From Eumeta japonica (Eukaryota; Arthropoda; Insecta; Lepidoptera; Psychidae): 64,000 nucleotides of DNA. The stretch covers positions 62,001 to 126,000 of the forward strand of contig BGZK01001570.1 in the NCBI GenBank assembly GCA_005406025.1, written 5' to 3'. Made by a program: the position numbers and the translations under genes. Under the pieces are notes generated by a model. It searched no databases and was not told the DNA's origin. It worked only from the letters and a program-made list of their open reading frames with translations. Shown here in pieces: positions 32,905 to 44,992 of the stretch. How positions within the stretch are numbered: the stretch's first letter is position 1; every line of letters begins with the position of its first letter.

Positions 32905-34795
32905 ATGAATACCTGTAGAAGTATAGGTGCTGCCCTGCCTGAAGATAATGAAGAGGAAAATCTGTCAGATGACGATGAATATGTTTTGCTATCGCCACCA
33001 CGAACGATTGAAGAAAGTGACACCGAAACAGAATCTAATGATGAAGATGAAAGCAATGAAAGAGTTATTGAGGTTATATATGTGGAAGAAGCCAAATTAG
33101 ATAAAACTGAAGAAACAAACGACATAAAAGACCTATCAACATCTATAAGTGGAAAAAACCAAAACCAAAAAATTATCAGAGCAAGTAAAAGAGATAAATT
33201 GAAATGGACTGAGAAGTCTATTGATTATGAAAGTCAGAATACTTCCTTCTTGGGCTGTGAAAGTTTACCAGTTGAAATATTTGTTTTGGAAACTCCAATG
33301 AACTTTTTTAAGTGTCTATTTCCAACTGTAGCTTTGAATCTAATTTATGAACAGAGCAACCTGTAGTCACAACACGTCCAGCCAGAAAAAACTAATTACA
33401 TTACTAGAAATGATATAAGTAAATTCTTAGGAGTTATCATCTATGTGTTAGTAGTTCATTTGCCATCGGTGCGACGTAACTGGCGAGAAGGTACACATAT
33501 AGAAAAAGTAGCTTCAACTTTTACTAGTAACAAGTTTGAGGAAATGAAGACGTTTTTAATTTTTTTTCATAAAACAAAAGAACTTAAGCCCCAAGATCCA
33601 AACTATGATAAACTGCAAAACTTTAAACAGTTAATTGAAATTCTGAGAGGTCAGTTAAAGAAAGTTTCTAAAGAAGAATTTTTGGCAGAGCAAATGATTC
33701 CCACGAAAGTTAAAACATCCGATATATATAACAATATAATGCAAAAACATTTCATAAGTGGTAATACTTGAACTATGTTTTGAGCGGCGCCAAAAGCTTC
33801 AATTATTACTTTGATCTTTTTACAGGAAAACACAAGACAGATTTGTCTGAAAATTGTCCTGATCTTGGGGTATCAGGTAATGTAGTGACAAGACTAGTAG
33901 ACACCGTTCGAAAGAATTTAAATTATAAACTGTTCATGGATGATTGGTACACTAGTTTACCACTTATGGTACATTTACATACCGTTGGGATTCTACCGTT
34001 AGGTACTATTCAAATCAATAGGGCTAAAGAGATTGATTTGCCGAGTGTAAAACAATTTATGAAACATGATAGAGGTTACTGCATTGAAAAGTGCACTGAA
34101 GTAAACGATGTCGAACTTAGTGTAACAACATGGGTCGATAATAAAATCGCCAATTTATGTTCATCGCATGTGGGCAAGGACCCTATGGATACTGTTAAAA
34201 GATACTCAAAAGAAAAGAAGAGCAAAATTGATGTTTTACCCTCAAAAGCTATTGCAGTTTATAACAAATACATTGGTGCAGTAGATTTATTAGATTCTAT
34301 GTTGAGGTTCTACAGGATTAAAATAAAATAATAAAAAATGATATCATCGAATTTTCTACCACTTGATTGATCTTACATGTGTGAACAGTTGGTTATCAGT
34401 TGGTAACAGTTGGTTGGTTGGCGTCGAAAGATGAAACAAAGGGGGAAATGACGAGTATAAGCCATTACTGGACTTTAAATTATATATTGCAGATGTGCTC
34501 GTGCGAGAAACGACCGGAGTTTTTACTCTTACAACTAGACGTAAAGGGTAACCACCCATTTTAGGCAAAAGTATAGAAAATGTTAAAAAACCGAAACGTT
34601 GTCACCTTGAGATGCTCTCTCTTGAAGTTACAAAAGATGGTATTGGTCATTGGTCTATTTATGCAAATGTTGGGCAAAGGTACAAAAGTTACGTCAAAAA
34701 GTCACATATACATATATTGCAGCAAATGTGTGTGCGATTTATGTATTGACAAATACCGCAACTGTTTTAATTCATTGCACAATAAAAATTGTTAT
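32905..34795 (+). pseudogene. piggyBac transposase, four broken segments
   Basis: An acidic N-terminal segment (32905-33366) ends with FLGCESLPVEIFVLETPMNFF. After a stop, 33384-33771 holds FLGVIIYVL, a PSVRRNW block and EQMIPTK. The frame 33768-34331 holds the DDE core: the first catalytic Asp in YYFDLFTGK, the second in MDDWYTSLPLM and the third in TTWVDNKIANL, followed by a YNKYIGAVDLLDSM block. Further frames carry LIDLTCVNSW and FKLYIADVL. A terminal cysteine-rich finger (YCSKCVCDLCIDKYRNCF) ends at about 34792. All three catalytic aspartates are retained. Frames are broken at about 33366, 33771, 34331 and 34580, so no full protein is made. Confidence 0.88.
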
Positions 34796-35054
34796 AATAC
34801 ATTATTTAGTTTTTTTTTATTCCTGTTAACAGTTTTATTTTTTACTTCATGTTTTTCCAAATTTGACACAGAGCTCTATATTGCCAATATTGCATGATAT
34901 TTTAAATTTGGAACAATTTTTATTTTTTAGGATATCTTTTCTGTTACGACTTTAAAATTTTTGTTCTATTTTTCCTAATCGTAATTTAACGTCCCTAACT
35001 AACGATATATGTTTATTTCGAAACATTTTAAAAATCCATGCAGGAAAGGGTTAA

Positions 35055-35433
35055 GGAATCGTTTGCAGTAGCAATTAATAAAGTACAGAGACAAATATTT
35101 AAGCACGTAGGAATCGATTTACGTCAACACTGTTTTTCACACGGACAGCTCTATGTTGCGTTTTGAAGATCAGATTGCGGAAAAAAACAGTATGTTCTTC
35201 TACTGCTAGAAAATAAAATTAAAAATATTGGGTACGCAGTAGTTTAAATATCTACAACAAAAATACCACTTACTATTTAAATGCCTACATAATATTATTA
35301 TTAAATACCCACGTTTTATAAAACTTCGATCACTTTCACCTAGCATTCCAATATTATTCCTATTCCCATGTCATTTTTTTTAATATAGTGCCATTATTAC
35401 CGATGACGTACCTGAAATAGCTTCTTAAAGTAA
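35055..35433. other. no gene seen
   Basis: AT-rich flank between the piggyBac and the Helitron. Confidence 0.4.
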
Positions 35434-35607
35434 TCTATACTAATATTATAAAGCTGAAGAGTTTATTTGTTTGGTTGAACGCATTAAGCTCTGGAATTAC
35501 CAGTCCGATTTCAAAAATACTTTTATACTGTATAGTATATTTATACTTTACAATATCACGTTACGACACTAACCATAAACGTGGGTGAAAGCGCGGGCAC
35601 AGCTAGT
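35434..35607 (+). mobile_element. Lep1-type non-autonomous Helitron
   Basis: It starts tctatactaatattataaag just after an A and ends gcgggcacagctagt. The interior includes gtttatttgtttggttgaac and a cgggtgaaagcgcggg-like end. Lep1 Helitrons in moths and butterflies begin TCTATACTAATATTATAAAG, end in GCTAGT with a GC-rich hairpin before the end, and leave no target duplication. At 174 bp it is a short internal-deletion copy. Confidence 0.8.
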
Positions 35608-36659
35608 GCAGCTATATAACGAGCACTCTTTGGCTTAATGCTTATGATGTTGTAAGAAAAATATATACATAAGTTTTGATTAGCACTCCTTGCTTGCATA
35701 TAATAGCAATATGAATGTTTTTTAGTGATTGTAGTCCTATGTCATACATATCATTCTATATTTATGAATTATCAAGCACTTTAATTTATTCTATGCTTAT
35801 TTTGAAATAATGGGGATATTCAAAGAAAGTTTAAGTCTATGAACAACAATGTGTTTATTTCTTTGATAAAATAAAAAAAAACCTTTATATGTTTATGGTT
35901 GGTAAAATTACCTGGTATCTTCGAATAGGTGCCGTGTGTTGCTACGTCAAAATTTTTACCACTTAATATGTTTTGTCACGATGTAATTTATATTCCATTG
36001 AGTAAATAAAAGTTGCAAATTTAGTCGTAGTATATTTTGATTATTCTTGTTTATATTACAAATTTTCATATTTTGGTATAAAAATTGGTCATATTCAACA
36101 ATGTTTAACGCAAGAGTGAAAAATGATGAAATCTGTTTGTTGTGATTATAGTAAAGAAAGACTAAAGTTTGTTTATAAATCATGTTCATTATTACAAACT
36201 GATACCTATTTCCCAGAAGGACAGACAGAGACTGTAGATTGCCACTTGATACAACCTTTACATGTTTCTCTTGTTTCACTGATATTAATCAATCATTTAA
36301 TGTAAGCTCAACGTTTTCGGGGATATTAAATTTGGTTATTTTTCAACATTTATAAACGATATCTCGGAATAGTTTCGGGTTTTTTCAGTATATTCCGAAA
36401 AGTTTTATAAACATAAAGAGTTAAGTAATAAAATAAAAATAAAATAAAAAAAATACGGGAAAGCCCATAAATTGTTTAAAAATCTTCCGTCATAGCATTT
36501 ATTTATTTCATTCTATTATATTTTCTTGTTGCACATTCATTAATAAGCTTTCATTTTTATATCTTTGTCCGTACTTTCAGCTTCTTTTAGCCTCAGTTCC
36601 ATTCATAAAATTAATATGTTTCGGTTGCTTTAAGTGTTACTTTAAACAATAGTAAGATT
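35608..36659. other. no gene seen
   Basis: Open frames on both strands at about 35956-36305 overlap each other and have no motif. Confidence 0.4.
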
Positions 36660-38290
36660 AATAAATAAGAAGTATTCAAATCAAATTAAATCAAATCAAA
36701 AATACCTAGCTTTATTTCGTAGGTAATAGAAATAACACTAGAAATGCGTCATAAACGATTGTGTCCGATATTAACTTTACCACCCATTCCAAATGCTGAT
36801 TCATTACGAGAAGAATGAGCAAGAAACTCAGTATTTGTTTTTTTTTTTACTCATCTATACAAAATATTGATTAATTAATAATTTAGTACAACACTTAGTA
36901 ATAATATGAAGCAACCTAATAGCCGAGCAGTTCTATCCCATGGGTTTTTTTTTCATTAAGATATTCAGACACGGTAATATAGTCCTTGCCATATAACTTT
37001 CTTTTAACGAAACATTTAAATTCATAAAATGGCTAGTTTTGAATTTCAGCTGGGATCTTATTATAAAAACGCACACATTAACCTTTAAATAATTTGCTAA
37101 CTTTGCTAAGACGGGTTTTATGAGCAGCAAGATCGTTTTTACGTCTAGTGTTAATGTTATCTATGTCGCTCTTTTTTTTTGTAACGTTTCTATATATATC
37201 TCGTGATATACACTAAGTTTTTGGATATGTATTGTGCTGCTAGTGATGCTAAAGTTAAAATATTAATTTACTTAAACGTTTCTCTGAGAGATGCTATTGG
37301 TCTCAAATCATAAACAGCACGAATAGCTCGCTTCTGCAGCATGAAAATTGTGTTATTATAATATCGGTTGCGTAACCCCATAACAAAATTCCATAGGTCA
37401 TGGGACTATGAAAAAAACTGAAATAAACTAGTCTCGAGGTGCATTCATTTGTAAGTCGCCGAATTTTTTTTTTATTGCATATGCTGTAGAATTAAGTCTT
37501 TTCGCCAGTCTGGTAATATAAGGATTCCAATGCAATTTAGTATCTAAAGTGAGACTAAGGAATAATAACCACAATATCTAGTTTCTCGTTACTCACCATC
37601 ACAATTGCGTTGACTGCTTTAGTCCTAGTCAAGGAAAATTTTAACAAATTTTGTTTTCCTCTCGTTAAGGAGAAGATTGTTAATACTAAACCACTCAACT
37701 ATTTTAGAAGTGGTACTGTTTACTTCGTCAAAAGCTGGTTTTGCCTATTAATCTTAAAAAAAATAAGAATTATCATCAGCAAACAGTTTAATCCCATGCC
37801 CATCGTTAATAAGATGTAGATCATTAATGTAAATTAAAAATGGTCCAAGAACTGAACCCTGCGGTACGCCCATATTGACTGTATATCCCGACTACCTGTC
37901 ACCATTAACATCAACTCTTTGAATTCAATCTCTTAAATAAAACTTTAGAAGTGCAATTGATCGACCCATGACACCATAATGATGAAGTTTCCTTATCAAT
38001 GTGTCATGGTGAAGACAATGAAAAGCCTTGGTTAAATCAGAAGAGACACTGATTGCGTCCCATGAATCCTCCCAAGTCTCAAAAATCTGTTGAATAAACT
38101 CAACATCGTCTTCAGTTGTTAAGCGACCCTTTATGAATCCGATTTGTTTAACGTCTCTCAAATCATTTTATAAAAATACTGTAATAGTTGATTTAAAATA
38201 AGCTTTTCAATAATTTTACTGAGAGTCGGTAGTAATAATATCAGTCTAAAGTTAAAAGCGCTCTATATTACACTACCGCTATTGCTTTTC
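36660..38290 (-). mobile_element. second Jockey/CR1-like LINE, minus strand, 5'-truncated
   Basis: The 3' tail reads atcaaatcaaaaatacc...tttatttcgtaggta near 36670-36725. The C-terminal domain is at 36933-37130 (LAKLANYLKVNVCVF), the thumb with RAIRAVYDLRP-like codons near 37265-37340, and the RT core at about 37760-38161. That core has QIGFIKGRLTTEDDVEFIQQ, TKAFHCLHHDTLIRKLHHYG, a VPQGSVLGPF-like block and a degraded FADD box. It shares the HH-x-TLIRKLHHYGV block with the 17 kb LINE but has a different tail, so it is a separate subfamily. It is inactive. Confidence 0.72.
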
Positions 38291-38617
38291 GGCTCAATAA
38301 AAATAATTGTTAATCTATAGATAGTAATAACTAGCTATTAGTTTGAGACATAGAACTTAAAAACTTAGAAGACAAACAATCTACATTTAAAGCATAGTTT
38401 ACATTCTGTTATAGTTTATATTAGTAATTTTAATTTTGAAAAAGGCAACATCAAAGAGATACGTTGACTGATGAAATAAGCTTTTGTTCACAGTTAATGA
38501 TTATTCATCAGCTGTGGTGTATATACATTATGTTAGAGGATTATAATTTTTTTTCCTTTTAAAACTATTGTATAGCTATTCCTATATGGGAACACTTGAC
38601 TAAAAGTTCATTTGGAC
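38291..38617. other. no gene seen
   Basis: AT-rich sequence upstream of the candidate exon at 38735. Confidence 0.35.
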
Positions 38618-38641
38618 TATCGATAAAACGAAATATCGATA
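38618..38641. promoter_or_regulatory. two TATCGATA (DRE-like) octamers
   Basis: Perfect TATCGATA palindromes occur at 38618-38625 and 38634-38641, eight bases apart. In Drosophila this octamer is the DRE, bound by DREF at promoters of housekeeping and replication genes. They lie about 95 bp upstream of a candidate host exon. A promoter role is inference, because two sites could also be chance in AT-rich DNA. Confidence 0.35.
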
Positions 38642-38734
38642 TATTATTTTTTTTAGAACTATTTGGTAAGTCCTACAAACGTTAAAAGTTATTTTGTGTT
38701 CGTGATTGTTTTAAATAAATCCTTCTGTCTGCAG

Positions 38735-38840
38735 TTGAAGCGCGTGGTACAGATTCGGCGTGTAACTAGGCGCATAGTGTCAGCCTTCGACCCCAAGGCA
38801 TTTCCGAAGCAGGCACTGTTATTGGCGGCCATATTTATTG
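38735..38840 (+). CDS. candidate host exon A, unknown protein
   Basis: The exon is bounded by ccttctgtctgcag and g|gtatgt and is open throughout in one frame. It encodes LKRVVQIRRVTRR, then AFDPKAFPKQ and a hydrophobic ALLLAAIFI end. It leaves one base (G), which completes a codon with the first two bases of exon B at 51783. GC content is well above the flanks. I do not recognise the protein. No ATG lies in this frame, so an earlier coding exon must exist, or the exon is 5' UTR and translation starts in exon B. The opposite strand also has a short open frame with an ATGGCCGCC start, which I rate less likely. Confidence 0.45.
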
Positions 38841-39959
38841 GTATGTAAAAGCTAATTCATTGCTAGAAATCCATTTTTGTAACTTCCAACCTTTCAATAA
38901 ACAAAACTGAAAGAACAGCAGTGAATTCTCGTAACTTGAAACCACGCAGTTAGGTTTGGTTATGACTTTAAAATTACGTCAGGATGTGAAGAGTTTCCCG
39001 GCGCGCGGCCCTGATGTACATAATTTTGGTGCCGTAACGATATTAATTAAGTAGTTTAAAGTTTTTAGAATTGACCTTGACCTGTTCGCTTTGCAAATTT
39101 TTATGTAGATGTATATTAAAAGTCGTAAACGTTACCATGAGGACTTCCATTAACATTGAAAAGTCTTTATGCAAACAGTTCTGTTTATAGCTTTAAACAA
39201 TTATAAAAATTTATAGTAAAGGTAGCATAGAGGGAGCGATAAAATAGCAGTACATTCCTTTCTACTTGGATTTATTTTTTTAATGAAGTCTATAATGAAA
39301 TAAAAAAGGTTGGTAATATTAAGCATGTCTCTGAAAAACCTTTCCATGTTTGCAAAATAATCTTATGATCTATCTTACTAAAACTATGATCGACAATTAT
39401 TGTACTTTGCTTTTACCATAAATTCAGACGAACAGAAAGAAGATTGCGCTGTTTCTATATATTATTTGCCTAAGCACCGAAAGTAACGAAAAATTATTGC
39501 CTACATACCAAATAATGATTATTGACCCCTAAAATCCAGTAAGAATACGGTACTTTTGATAAGTTATTTATTGCCAAAGAACCATAAAGTTTTTGTGGTT
39601 ATAATAATATTAATCCGTTTTATAAAAATGAAAATTAACCGCAAACCACACACAATTGTGAATGTTAAAAAGCAATCACTATTATTGACAATATATTGCT
39701 GTCACAATTTAAAGACGTTTTCATATTTTCGATAGTTATGTATTTAATAACATTTTACATCTATCCCGAATGAAAGTATCACCTGACACGAAACACAATG
39801 TCTTGTTAATCTTGGAGACTCTGAAGTGTACTAAATGTATATTTCCAGACAGCAATATAAACTTTATTCAGTCTTATAGCAAGTTTGAACTATGAAAAGA
39901 AGTTTGCATCAAGTCTGTCATGAAAAGTTTATAAACTTGTAGGAAGTTTAAATCAAACT
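38841..39959. other. intronic sequence, no gene seen
   Basis: AT-rich with no recognisable element. cggcgcgcgg at about 38999 is an isolated CpG spot. Confidence 0.35.
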
Positions 39960-40125
39960 TTCTAGTTACCATGCAACAAACTTGTACAATGTTTTTTGCA
40001 AGGCAGATGCAATATTGACATGACAAACTTGTATGATGTTTGTTTTTACAAAGAAGATACATTATTGAAGTAACTTTGCATGATGCTTGTACGTAAAAGA
40101 TATATTGTTAACGTAACAACTTCCA
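39960..40125. repeat. imperfect tandem repeat of about 50 bp
   Basis: About three units built on caaacttgta(c/t)(a/g)atgtt, tt(g/a)caa(g/a), (c/g)agatgcaatattga. Related caagcttgtaccaatattgc and aaacttgcggcaagctta sequences occur at 41673-41760, and caagtttgaac at 39880, possibly the two ends of one element of about 1.9 kb. Confidence 0.45.
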
Positions 40126-42699
40126 AAATCATTATTTCTACATAGAATATACAATAAAGATTCCCCTTGATAAAGCACATCAATAGCAGTAATAAACAAT
40201 AAAATCACTTTACTATAAACTATTACTACATATTAATTATGCAGTTAAATGTAACATGTTTTTTTATGACCTCATCAATGAAATATACGTATAATGATAT
40301 AGTAGAGAAAGAAACTGTATGTTAAAGATATTTGAGTAAAATATAGGACAGTTTTTATCCCATTCCTCTGCATTTTGTTTACATTATGTACATTCGGAAC
40401 AGAATTAAAATCTACATTAAAAACTAAAGTTGGAACTAAAAGCGGTATCTGGATTGAAATGTAAAGTAAGAATCATATTGAAAGTATGTATGCAATGACG
40501 ACGTAATTAGCCGACATAAAAAGTGGAGGAATTCATTGTATGTCCATGCGGGCGCAGCTGCGGGCCAAAACTAATAACAAAATAGCCATTTGGCTCTGAA
40601 GTCAACCCCCATCAATCTATTAGGAGAAAACTGTTATAAGGATATTTTTCAGTTTCCACTCCATAGACCCCAAGGGTTTGACATCAGATTTCAGTAATTT
40701 TATCATTTATTTCCGCAGGTAGGTAAATTATTTTTATTATCATCCTTTTGTATCATCAATACAAACATTTATTGAAACTATTTGCGTGCTCTATCTGATG
40801 GGACCATAAAAAGAACATCTATCATGCTCAGAAAAAAAAATCATTAATTCCTAGTGTCTCCTTTGCCAAGTTGATTACGGGTAAGTCACTGCGCTATAAC
40901 AGTAGCAAGGAAGCTTTCACACAAAGCCTGATAATTATTTTTAGTTGTCGACATATGTAAGAGCAGTCCTTTGGTACATATAAATATAATCGTACAGAGC
41001 CATATAAATACTTCAATTGAAAAAGTACTTCATGGGACATAATGGAAATCTAATTAAGTATCTGTATTTTATAACATGGTTCATTGTTTTAAGATCATGA
41101 TATCAAAATATCAAACGACATATCTTATAGAATGTTATATCTATTTAAATTCTCAGACAAAATTTCTAATTTTTTGAGGTCATGATGAAGCTACTTAAAA
41201 CTTCATGACATGACCGTAAGGAATTTGACAATAGATTTTGCTCACTTTATAGGCATTCTTCATATCAGATAAATAATTAAATAACCGTTAGTTTAATTTA
41301 CTCAACTTGATCAATTTGCGACAAAGAAAATTTTTACTTTATTTAACTTGAGATAAAATCACAAATTGTTAAAATGTCAATACTCAAATCCCGTCATCGA
41401 AGACAGAAAACCTTCAAACAACTTACTACACTTTCAAAGTACAACATACCGATATGATAAAGACGCGCCACCTCAAATGTTAAGCGACGTGTCAAAATAA
41501 AAATTTCAGTGCTGATCCAAAATATTATTCAATCAACTAAATTATATCGTTAAACAAAGCCTCTCTCCAGCAGTGGGTGTCTTTTGGTTAATGTCATAAT
41601 AATGATTAAGTTTGTCTTAGCAATTATTCAGCAATAATAACACAAACGTAACGTATCATATTTAACTTGCCAAGCTTGTACCAATATTGCAATAAACTTA
41701 CCTCTACAATTATAAAGTAACAAATGAATATCAAATAAATATCAAACTTGCGGCAAGCTTATGTGGGATTTTAAACATCATGGGAAACACGAGAAATTGA
41801 TGAAAACCAAGACCGCCACCGTACAAGAAATATTCTCGAATGTTATATTTTCACACAAGATTTAACAATTCATTCACAAAAATATATAAAACGGCATAAA
41901 CTGTGAGCACTATAACATATATATATATATTTGTTTTAATAGTCCGAGTGGTCCATTTGATGTTTCAAGTATGTACGCTGATTTTCAAAAAAAAAACCAA
42001 CTGCGTTTGTTTTCTTTTGTCAAATACGATTGTGCAGATGATAACGAAACAGATGCCTGGATAACAGTTTTGAAAATTTTAGATAGTTTATGAGCTTTAT
42101 TTATTCTAAAGTAGAAATATAGTATTGCCAGATCTAATTTTCCAAATGTCGAGAATCAAGTAAAGACGAAGCGAGACTGGGACAACAAAATCAGGATGTA
42201 GAAAAAATACACATCAATAAAATTACAAATTTTAATTTTTAAATCAGGTTTAATCATAATGAGTACAATGAGATCATAATACAAACTATTTGACTTTCTC
42301 CTTTTAGGCATTTTTTTTTATATTCATAATTATGTAATCAACGTAAATATATTATCATTTCGAAAATTAAATTGTTTAAACAATTTTTCTTAAATAACAT
42401 AATGTTGTAAATAACAAAACAAATTAATGTTTTTTGGACTGGATCTAGCCACTTTTAATATTTTCTTTTATTATTTCAACACTAATTAAATGTTCTATAA
42501 AACTTTTGATAGAACATTTGCAAATTGACTTTTCGTCGAAGCTCAGATTTTGCATGTTTTATAATTAGTGTATTGGTTCTGTCGGTCCATGTTATATTTG
42601 CCTGTGAAAAATAATCTTTGAGTTGGAGCAGTTGTTTTAAAACGTTAGCGTGGAAGCGGAATACTTGAATTTGCGAATTTTTTTTTCGTGTTTCTTCCT
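40126..42699. other. AT-rich intronic stretch, no gene seen
   Basis: No open frame with recognisable content and no splice-bounded coding island. See the entry at 39960 for weak repeat traces at 41590-41770. Confidence 0.4.
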
Positions 42700-43560
42700 G
42701 TACAAATGGGAAGAAGTGTTAAAACTCATTATGGACAGTCCGTGCGCCCGGGTGCAAGGGGTGTGTCTGACTCACACGGACTAAAAACCCCCTGAAACAT
42801 AAAGGCACCTGCCATTAGCTCGAAAACTTACAAGTTCGTCTAAAGCGGCCAGAAGGCAGGCAAAAGGGGTGCCAACGGCGTGAAAAGTCGTTGAAACCCT
42901 TCCGATTTACCACGACGTAATAACGTCATAGGTGACAATAGTACCTCGGGAAGAGGCATAATAACTAAATTATTATCTATTACAATGTGTGATTAAATAG
43001 CAGACGACGCTTGTACAAGTGAGTAATGGAGGGGATGGCAAAAAAAACCACGAAAAGCGGTTAAAAACTAACGGTTCCGGTTGAGGGCTGTAGGCCTTTA
43101 AATCACTGGATTTAAATTTACATTAAAAAAATGATCTATAATCGTTACGTAAAAACGTAACGTAGCGTAACTGATTTTAAATCGGAATTGGATCGTACAC
43201 CGATAACAGAGTTTAAGCATTAACCGTTGACGCTCGAGAACTGTCCTTCCCAAAGACTGCTGCTGGTCAATAAATGCGGTCGCCCTCCGTAGCAATGACA
43301 ACCCGTTTATGTGTGTAAAAACACACTTGTATCTGAAGCGCGGAAACCGGACGCGGGTCCGGCGTGCAGATGATGCAGTAAACCGGAGTGAGCATACGGG
43401 ACGAATGCACGTAGCTTGACTGTCGCCGCACGGTGAACACTGCGCGGTACCACACACACTTGTACATACGCGGAGCGCAACACTGGAATACGGCTCGAAG
43501 GAACACTGCATACAGTAACTCTAAAGTAAACGGTTTACAAGATGTCAATCTGAGTCGTCT
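42700..43560. other. CpG-rich non-coding segment with a hairpin, probable retroelement end
   Basis: The segment is markedly more GC-rich than its flanks. agtccgtg (42737-42744) and cacggact (42775-42782) form a perfect 8-bp stem around a loop with gtgtg/cacac. It contains ccgccattagctcgaaaact-type sequence, and further on (43180-43540) two overlapping minus-strand open frames without motif. Its position immediately before a BEL/Pao pol fragment suggests a retrotransposon leader or LTR, but the order is unusual and I could not define ends. Confidence 0.3.
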
Positions 43561-43596
43561 TCACAGATATGCTCGGATCGAATAAAATACACAGCA

Positions 43597-43886
43597 TTTT
43601 TGGATTAGGTGGAGTCGGGAGTATGTTTACGAACTTCAACAAAGGACAAAATGGCAATATAAGCAACCTGACATCAAACCGAATCAGATGATTCTCATTC
43701 GAGATAAAATCACACCATCAATGAAATGGCCGCTGGAAAGAGTTACTGTTGTCTATCCAGATTAATTAGTGCTTGCCTCTATAAACACAATCTGATCCTG
43801 GTAACAGATTTTCAGCGGCAGAAAAAAAACAAGAGAGTTGTTCTTCGAGCAATCAACAAAATTTGCCCTCTTGTAAATCTCCACTT
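43597..43886 (+). pseudogene. BEL/Pao C-terminal (DUF5641) fragment, second copy
   Basis: The frame reads FWIRWSREYVYELQQRTKWQ, then IKPNQMILIRD and MKWPLERVTVVYP, the end of BEL/Pao pol. After a stop and frame change, VTDFQRQKKNKR and AINKICPLV complete the domain at about 43885. No other pol domain is adjacent. It differs in sequence from the copy at 9007-9219, so two BEL/Pao lineages are present. Confidence 0.75.
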
Positions 43887-44596
43887 TTCAAGGTGCTGTA
43901 GGTTGTTAATATAATAATTGTATGAAGAATACCGGACCTCCTCCACTCAACTGCTGCTGACGTTTCATTCGACCGCCGGTCGGACTACGAACCAGACATC
44001 ATTCGAAAACGAAAGAAAATAATTGATCTGTAATTATAATCATTTTATCTAAAGTAAACTTGTAACTTTAACTACTAAAGAGTCTAATTTAAATCGATCT
44101 AATAAAAAATAACGGAGGCATAATTTTCACTGAAATTTTTCGGGTAACTTTCTTGATTTTGCATTGTTGCCATATTAAACCAATGATCGCATTTCAAGAT
44201 TTTAAATATGTAGAATACATATTTTTTCCTTATTTTTTTCAAATATTACTTATCTGCATGTAACAAAAAAAATATTTTGTAAACAACGCCAGTACTTAAT
44301 GTACCATAAATTTATGATTTATGCACTAATGTAAGAGAATAAATGGTCATAATGCTCATGTGTCTATTTACTGCATGATTCGGTCGTTTGTAATCAATAT
44401 TCTTTTCCTTTGCAATTTTTTTCTAAATAACGTGAAAGTAAGTCGAATTCAAAAATATATAAGGCTATTAAATACATTTTTCGTTTTGTTTTCACCGAGG
44501 ACTAGATGCTTACTTATAAAGTATTGTTTATAAACTAATATTATAAAAAATAGTCACACCGTATTGGTCACCACACATAGCTTGATATGACAAGCT
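43887..44596. other. no gene seen
   Basis: The first 120 bases after the BEL fragment may include its polypurine tract and LTR start (ctgctgctgacgtttcattc at 43949). The rest is AT-rich. Confidence 0.35.
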
Positions 44597-44992
44597 ATGT
44601 ATGCAGCACACAGCGAACCTATAGAACCTATAGGAGTGAGACCTCACCGAATTTTAAACGTCCAAATAATAACCTCAGAAACTATATGCATATATGTAAA
44701 TGGAAGTGCAAAAATTTTTTGCAAGATGCACGTGTACTATTGCTACAGGTGCAAGCAGGATGCAGGCTCGATGTGTTTTTATTTTTACGTTTTACTGCTG
44801 CACTTCTCTGATTCGTCCTTCAAAGAAGGACCAAGTCATAATTCGATTTTAAACCAATTAATTCGATATGGCCCAGATTACAAATTTCTCAACTATTGGA
44901 AACCGTCCGTCGTACCGCTGAGAGAACAATGTTATATTTTATCGTCAATTTCGGACCATGACGTAACAAGCACTGCGACTCGGTTGCTTTGA
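44597..44992 (+). other. uncharacterised 131-codon open frame
   Basis: It is one of the few longer frames here without a transposon match. It has a cysteine-containing middle (VYYCYRCKQDAG), a hydrophobic FYFYVLLLHF segment and a charged C-terminal part (PSHNSILNQLIRYGPDYKFL). The palindrome-like agctatgtatg and acctatagaacctata sequences lie at its start. No splice sites or start context stand out. It could be a transposon scrap or non-coding. Confidence 0.25.

Larger units (their letters stand above)
32019..35050 (+). mobile_element. piggyBac transposon, full length, TTAA target duplications
   Basis: Both ends carry TTAA (32015-32018 and 35051-35054) directly followed, in inverted orientation, by ccctttaccgcatgacg on the left and ccctttcctgcatggat on the right. 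That is the CCCTTT-type terminal repeat of piggyBac elements. The span of 3032 bp is larger than the usual 2.5 kb, in part because of a long 5' leader that contains a Helitron fragment. The interior holds a broken piggyBac transposase on the plus strand. TTAA flanks and recognisable TIRs make the boundaries firm. Confidence 0.87.

Noticed and set aside
38735..38840. Minus-strand reading of exon A starting ATGGCCGCC (47 codons)
   Set aside because: It is attractive as a start context, but the plus reading has both a good acceptor and a good donor and joins in phase with exons B and C.
43098..43548. Overlapping minus-strand frames of 137 and 93 codons
   Set aside because: They overlap in different frames, have no motif, and lie in a CpG-rich segment where long chance frames are common.
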